This document shows, in pieces, positions 60,400-64,000 of a stretch of DNA of 64,000 nucleotides. Source of the stretch: Deltaproteobacteria bacterium. Its GTDB lineage: Bacteria > Desulfobacterota > DSM-4660 > Desulfatiglandales > HGW-15. The notes beneath the pieces were generated by a model. It did no database searches and was not told the DNA's origin. It was given only the letters and a program-made list of their open reading frames with translations. How positions within the stretch are numbered: position 1 is the first letter of the stretch; every line of letters starts with the position of its first letter. The stretch is taken from NCBI GenBank assembly GCA_019310485.1, contig JAFDEF010000012.1:1-64000 (forward strand), in the 5' to 3' direction. Position numbers and translations under genes: made by a program.

Positions 60400-61328
60400 T
60401 GAACTGGTACAGCTTTGAACCGGCCGATACCCTGTTTTTCAGGGGTGCCCAACCCATGAACATCGGCGAAAACCACACTGCCGCGGCCGAGTTTCCGCCA
60501 CCGGCTCAGACGATTGCAGGTGCGTTGAGAACCGCTGTTTTAAGGCAGAACAACGTCTCAATAGGCGACTATTATTTGACCCCGGTAAATGAAAGGATAA
60601 TGAGCTTGATAGGCTCGGCAGATAGAGCCGCAGGATTTCTCGTTATCGGTCCCTTGTTCAGACTGGGTGACGCGGTGTTCACACCCGCTCCCTATTCTTG
60701 GTTCACAGACAAAAGAGATACTCCCAAAGGAAATGTCAGGGTATACCGGTCTCGCCCTATAAACAACGGTCTGGTCGTGAATTCAACGGGGTCTCTTTAT
60801 TGGGTCAAAGGTGAAGAAGGGGAATTGGAAACCCTCGGTGGCCGGTGGATTTTGCTCTCAGATCTACATTCACAAAAAAAAGAGGTCCATGTGAAGCACC
60901 TTCATGATTTTTTTGTAGATGAACCAAGAACCGGGATAGCCCTTGAGAAAAACAGGAGGGTAAGACAGCACCACATATACTCTTTCACCCATGCTAGATT
61001 GAGAACGGGGGTAAGTATTGTTTTCGGTGTGGATAAAGACTTGCCGCTTGCCGAGGAAGGGATCCTGAAGCTGGGAGCCGAACAACGGTTCGGCATCTAC
61101 CGAAAAATTTCTGCCATCCAAACAAAGCACAGCAATACCGGACTTTACTTGTCCCTTTCTCTGGTGGAGGGGACTAAGGAAGCAAACAATGCTGTTGTGG
61201 CCACGGGCAAGGTCAAATATCTCGGCGGTTGGGACATGAAAAAGGGTTTTCACAAGCCGATGAAAGGCTATTTTCCACCAGGTTCAGTATTCGACAAGAA
61301 ATTGAATGGGAATTTCATCGAATTATAA
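60396..61328 (+). CDS. cmr3: type III-B RAMP protein Cmr3
   Basis: 310 residues. The N-terminus WYSFEPADTLFFRGAQPMNI followed by EFPPPAQTIAGALRTAVLRQ is typical of Cmr3. A Gly-rich end (KYLGGWDMKKGFHKPMKGYF, PGSVF) completes the RAMP fold. It binds the 5' tag of the crRNA next to Cas10. Starts inside the last codons of cas10. Confidence 0.93.
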   Translation: MMNWYSFEPADTLFFRGAQPMNIGENHTAAAEFPPPAQTIAGALRTAVLRQNNVSIGDYYLTPVNERIMSLIGSADRAAGFLVIGPLFRLGDAVFTPAPYSWFTDKRDTPKGNVRVYRSRPINNGLVVNSTGSLYWVKGEEGELETLGGRWILLSDLHSQKKEVHVKHLHDFFVDEPRTGIALEKNRRVRQHHIYSFTHARLRTGVSIVFGVDKDLPLAEEGILKLGAEQRFGIYRKISAIQTKHSNTGLYLSLSLVEGTKEANNAVVATGKVKYLGGWDMKKGFHKPMKGYFPPGSVFDKKLNGNFIEL

Positions 61329-61339
61329 GGGGGTAGGTT

Positions 61340-62263
61340 ATGCTGAAAAAAGAGCTTTGTTCCATTTGTAAATTTTACGCGGTTTCGCCAATTCATGCCG
61401 GGAGCGGCGCTTCAACCTCGGCCGTTGACCTGCCAATACAAAGAGAGCGACACACGAACTGGCCTCATATCCAGGCCTCTGCGATGAAAGGGGCCTTCAG
61501 GGCGCACTATAGGGAATTTCACGACAAATCAAATAATAAGCAGGTTATCAATCTCATCTTTGGCTCTGATGAGCAAGATGGCTGGGACAGGGACAAAGAC
61601 AACCTGCCCGGCGCTGTCTCGATTTCTGACGCCAGACTTTTGGCGTTTCCTGTTCGTTCCAATGTGGCCCCATTTGTGTGGATCACTTGCCCGTCGGTTC
61701 TAAAAAGGCTCAAAACTGACCTGGAATATATCAGCATCGATTCGGAAATAAATATCGAGGAAAGGGAAGTGCAAGGCTACGATGCCCTCTGGATCGGAGA
61801 TGAAGCACCAGAAAAACAAATCGTGCTGGAAGATGCTGTTGTCAACATAGCCGGCAAGATAAAATTAAGGTTTTTGGCTGAAAAATTTTCCGAACTAACG
61901 CGGCTGATATTGGTTTCAGACGAGATATTCGACTATGCCGTATCATGCTGTACGGAGATCCAGACGCATATCAAAATCGATTCCAAAACCGGGACCGCCG
62001 ATGATGGAGCATTAAGGTATCAGGAGTATTTGCCCTCTGACTCCGTGCTTTATTCCATTTTTCATTACAGCGGCCGGGATCTATGCGAAATAAACAATAA
62101 AGATAATGACGGTGAACTTGCAAAATTGATCCAGGACATGCAGGCCGAACAGATAAAAAAGCATGTGCAAGAGACCGCAAGAGATTTTATCCAGATCGGC
62201 GGTGATGAGACCCTCGGCAAGGGGATATGCAAATTGGAATGGATTGACGGAGGTGCGGCATGA
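61340..62263 (+). CDS. cmr4: type III-B backbone RNase Cmr4
   Basis: 307 residues. The start has the backbone motif SPIHAGSGASTSAVDLPIQR with Asp30, which cuts target RNA in the Cmr complex, then HIQASAMKGAFRAHYRE, the RAMP Gly-rich loop region and a C-terminal palm with IQIGGDETLGKGICKLEW. Several copies coat the crRNA and cut the target at six-base steps. AAGGGGG stands before the ATG. Confidence 0.94.
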   Translation: MLKKELCSICKFYAVSPIHAGSGASTSAVDLPIQRERHTNWPHIQASAMKGAFRAHYREFHDKSNNKQVINLIFGSDEQDGWDRDKDNLPGAVSISDARLLAFPVRSNVAPFVWITCPSVLKRLKTDLEYISIDSEINIEEREVQGYDALWIGDEAPEKQIVLEDAVVNIAGKIKLRFLAEKFSELTRLILVSDEIFDYAVSCCTEIQTHIKIDSKTGTADDGALRYQEYLPSDSVLYSIFHYSGRDLCEINNKDNDGELAKLIQDMQAEQIKKHVQETARDFIQIGGDETLGKGICKLEWIDGGAA

Positions 62264-62670
62264 AAACGAGAACACTCGGACAAAAAAGGGCCAACTACGC
62301 CTTGGAGAAGGTGCTTGCCATACCGGAAAACACAAAAAAGGATTTCAAGTCTTTTTCAGCCGGAGCGCCTTCAACCATCCTGCAAAACGGTTTTGGCCAG
62401 GCAATGGCCTATTGGTTGTCTAAAGGCACTGACAAAAACCTAAAAATAAAGAAGGATGATAAGCATATCGTTATATTTAACATGATTCGTGAATGGCTGT
62501 CCTATAAAAACAGCGATGTAAATAACAACTTTATCAAAAAAACCAGTTCCGAAACGGAATTCGTAAAAGAACTCTCAGATCTGGACCAGCGGAGGTATCT
62601 GGCAGCCCAGAGGGAGGCCTTGGCACTGCTGGAATGGGTAAAACGATATGCAAATGCTGGGCTAGAATAA
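62260..62670 (+). CDS. cmr5: type III-B small subunit Cmr5
   Basis: 136 residues, all helical, basic N-terminus. TLGQKRANYALEKVLAIPEN and STILQNGFGQAMAYWLSKGT match Cmr5. It forms the minor filament beside Cmr4. Overlaps cmr4 by four bases (ATGA). Confidence 0.9.
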   Translation: MKTRTLGQKRANYALEKVLAIPENTKKDFKSFSAGAPSTILQNGFGQAMAYWLSKGTDKNLKIKKDDKHIVIFNMIREWLSYKNSDVNNNFIKKTSSETEFVKELSDLDQRRYLAAQREALALLEWVKRYANAGLE

Positions 62671-62683
62671 GGAGGGCTTTCAG

Positions 62684-63901
62684 ATGTTTTATCCTTTCGG
62701 CAGTAAGCAGCTTCAAGAGGCGGCAGGATCGTTTGAAAAGGGGAATTTCGGACTCTGGTTCAACAAGCTGATACCGCTTAACACCCCGGATATGTGTAAG
62801 CCTTGTAACCATAATGGAGACATGAACGAAGCGGTTCATTATCACAAGGCTAAATACGACTCGATGAAAAAGAATCGAAAGCTTGCAGAGCTTCTCGAAC
62901 AGAAGCACAAAGACCAGAATAGGTTTTGTAAATCATTTGAAAAAGCTGGGTATGCGACAATATATTTCACAGCCGAATTGAAGTCGCCACTTGTAACCGG
63001 CATCGGCCAGACTCATCCGAACGAGGTGGGGATGGTGTTCGATCACACGTTGGGAATTCCATATATTCCGGCATCCGGCGTTAAAGGGATCGTCCGATTT
63101 GCCCACACCCTAGGATTAATTGATAAAGGCGATCCTTCATTTATTGCGCAGGACAATAACGGGGAATACATTGATGAAACAAATGCAAACACACTGATAC
63201 CTGATATCTTCGGCGGCGATGAAAAAACAGAAAAAAAAGAGAAAAAGGAAACAACAAAATTAAGGGGCAAGGTTGTCTTTCTCGATGCCTACCCTGTAAA
63301 TGTGCCCAAGCTGCATGTCGATATCATGGATCCCCATTATAGCAAGTATTACAACGAGGGGGAACCTCCTGCCGACTACCTTTCACCCAATCCCATAAAG
63401 TTCCTGACCGTTAAACCCGGCACCAGGTTCATCTTCAGGGCGATTGTCCCTAAAGATTCTGATTGTAATTTAGAGAATCAGGTTAGGGTCGCTTTCAAAA
63501 ACGCCCTGGAGATCGAGGGCATGGGCGCCAAAACAGCAGTTGGCTATGGCCGTTTTAAAGTCCTTTCGGGCGCTTCAAGTGACAAACAAGGAAAGCAGAT
63601 CGGAAAGCCCCACAGTGAAGGGCATGAAGAAGGCACAGCGCCATCTTATTCAGAGCAACTTGAGGTATGGGAGAAAGCGTACCTGTCCTGGAATCCCGGA
63701 AACCAGACTTTGACTGCAATATGGCAGGAGAAAAATAAGAGAGCCTTTATTATGGGGAAAGAAAAGGTGCACGAATTCGTTCCAGCCTTACTTCATAAGA
63801 GACTTTTTGGAAAAAAGAAACGAAAAACCCCTATCGCTAGGGTTATGGTGGAGCCTGCGGGCAATGCCTTCAGGATTGTGAAGGTGGAGGAGGTTGAATA
63901 G
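62684..63901 (+). CDS. cmr6: type III-B RAMP protein Cmr6 with C-terminal extension
   Basis: 405 residues, longer than the usual 240-340. The RAMP core starts near residue 90 (YFTAELKSPLVTGIGQTHPN, YIPASGVKGIVRFAHTLG) and ends with the Gly-rich MGAKTAVGYGRFKV near 285. About 110 residues follow, including a charged tract and a basic segment (KRLFGKKKRKTPIARVMVEP). The N-terminal 85 residues have CKPCNHNG, a possible metal site. Caps the Cmr backbone at the crRNA 3' end. RBS AAGGAGG precedes ATG. Confidence 0.88.
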   Translation: MFYPFGSKQLQEAAGSFEKGNFGLWFNKLIPLNTPDMCKPCNHNGDMNEAVHYHKAKYDSMKKNRKLAELLEQKHKDQNRFCKSFEKAGYATIYFTAELKSPLVTGIGQTHPNEVGMVFDHTLGIPYIPASGVKGIVRFAHTLGLIDKGDPSFIAQDNNGEYIDETNANTLIPDIFGGDEKTEKKEKKETTKLRGKVVFLDAYPVNVPKLHVDIMDPHYSKYYNEGEPPADYLSPNPIKFLTVKPGTRFIFRAIVPKDSDCNLENQVRVAFKNALEIEGMGAKTAVGYGRFKVLSGASSDKQGKQIGKPHSEGHEEGTAPSYSEQLEVWEKAYLSWNPGNQTLTAIWQEKNKRAFIMGKEKVHEFVPALLHKRLFGKKKRKTPIARVMVEPAGNAFRIVKVEEVE

Positions 63902-63904
63902 ATA

Positions 63905-64000
63905 GTGAACATCTCTCCATTCCCCCTTCATGGATTTTCCGATATTGTCATGGCTGGCACCAAGAAGAAAGGTGGTTTGGTTGGCATGCCCGTTTTTCTG
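63905..64000 (+). CDS. partial gene at window edge, same strand as cmr6
   Basis: A GTG four bases after the cmr6 stop opens 32 codons to the end of the window (NISPFPLHGFSDIVMAGTKK...). A ribosome site GGAGGAGG stands near 63885. Another frame, from ATG at 63931, is also open. Being cut, it cannot be identified. By position it probably belongs to the CRISPR locus (an accessory gene or the adaptation genes). Confidence 0.35.
   Translation, partial: MNISPFPLHGFSDIVMAGTKKKGGLVGMPVFL

Overview
The window looks like chromosomal DNA of a Gram-negative, didermic bacterium, most likely a member of the Desulfobacterota (former Deltaproteobacteria). This rests on the gene families present (bactofilin, DUF374 acyltransferase, DUF6125, DUF401, TIGR02757 and TIGR01777 proteins, PreP-like M16 peptidase, many-PAS hybrid kinase, LexA-ImuB-DnaE2 mutasome genes, Cmr type CRISPR) and on many short GC-rich palindromic repeats between genes. 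The assignment is inference; no rRNA or tRNA gene was seen.

Layout. 0-2 kb: palindromic repeats, a Cys-rich small protein with a carboxymuconolactone-decarboxylase-like protein, and a bactofilin. 2.2-7.2 kb: a TetR-adaptor-RND efflux operon behind a near-consensus promoter with a palindromic operator. 7.2-11.4 kb: two half-transporters forming a probable heterodimeric ABC exporter. 11.6-12.5 kb: a small membrane protein and a nicotinamidase. 12.5-20.2 kb: a cobalamin riboswitch with terminator controlling a 64-aa protein and btuB-F-C-D-exbB-exbD-tonB-like genes, a self-contained B12 uptake and energising set. 20.2-26.4 kb: DUF374 acyltransferase, then a lexA-imuB-dnaE2 mutagenesis cassette with a long inverted repeat in the lexA promoter, then a convergent small Cys-rich gene. 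26.6-30.6 kb: an unknown protein and a six-PAS hybrid histidine kinase, followed by an mscS relic.

30.9-46.6 kb is mostly housekeeping: M16 peptidase, LysM lytic transglycosylase, Nudix hydrolase, Fe-S helicase, a secreted-protein gene interrupted by an in-frame TGA, pyruvate kinase, DUF401 permease, citrate synthase, DUF6125, TIGR02757 and TIGR01777 proteins. 46.6-49.2 kb: cold-shock protein and mreB, divergent with clear promoters, then an unknown protein. 49.2-50.3 kb is a small graveyard: hairpin repeats, a PAS/GAF fragment and a thiol peroxidase C-terminal fragment. 50.3-54.0 kb: SPOR protein, HypE-like AIR synthase-family protein, a strongly folded leader and a membrane-anchored lytic transglycosylase.

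54.4-64.0 kb: a type III-B CRISPR locus. Cas6 and a CARF ring-nuclease-family protein (C-terminus apparently lost) are followed by a terminator and then cmr1-cas10-cmr3-cmr4-cmr5-cmr6 with an intact GGDD cyclase motif. No CRISPR array and no cas1/cas2 lie inside the window; the locus runs off the right edge. The least explained items are the cobalamin-riboswitch-linked 64-aa protein, the lexA inverted repeat, the folded leader at 52980-53053, the TGA-interrupted secreted gene and the truncated ring nuclease.
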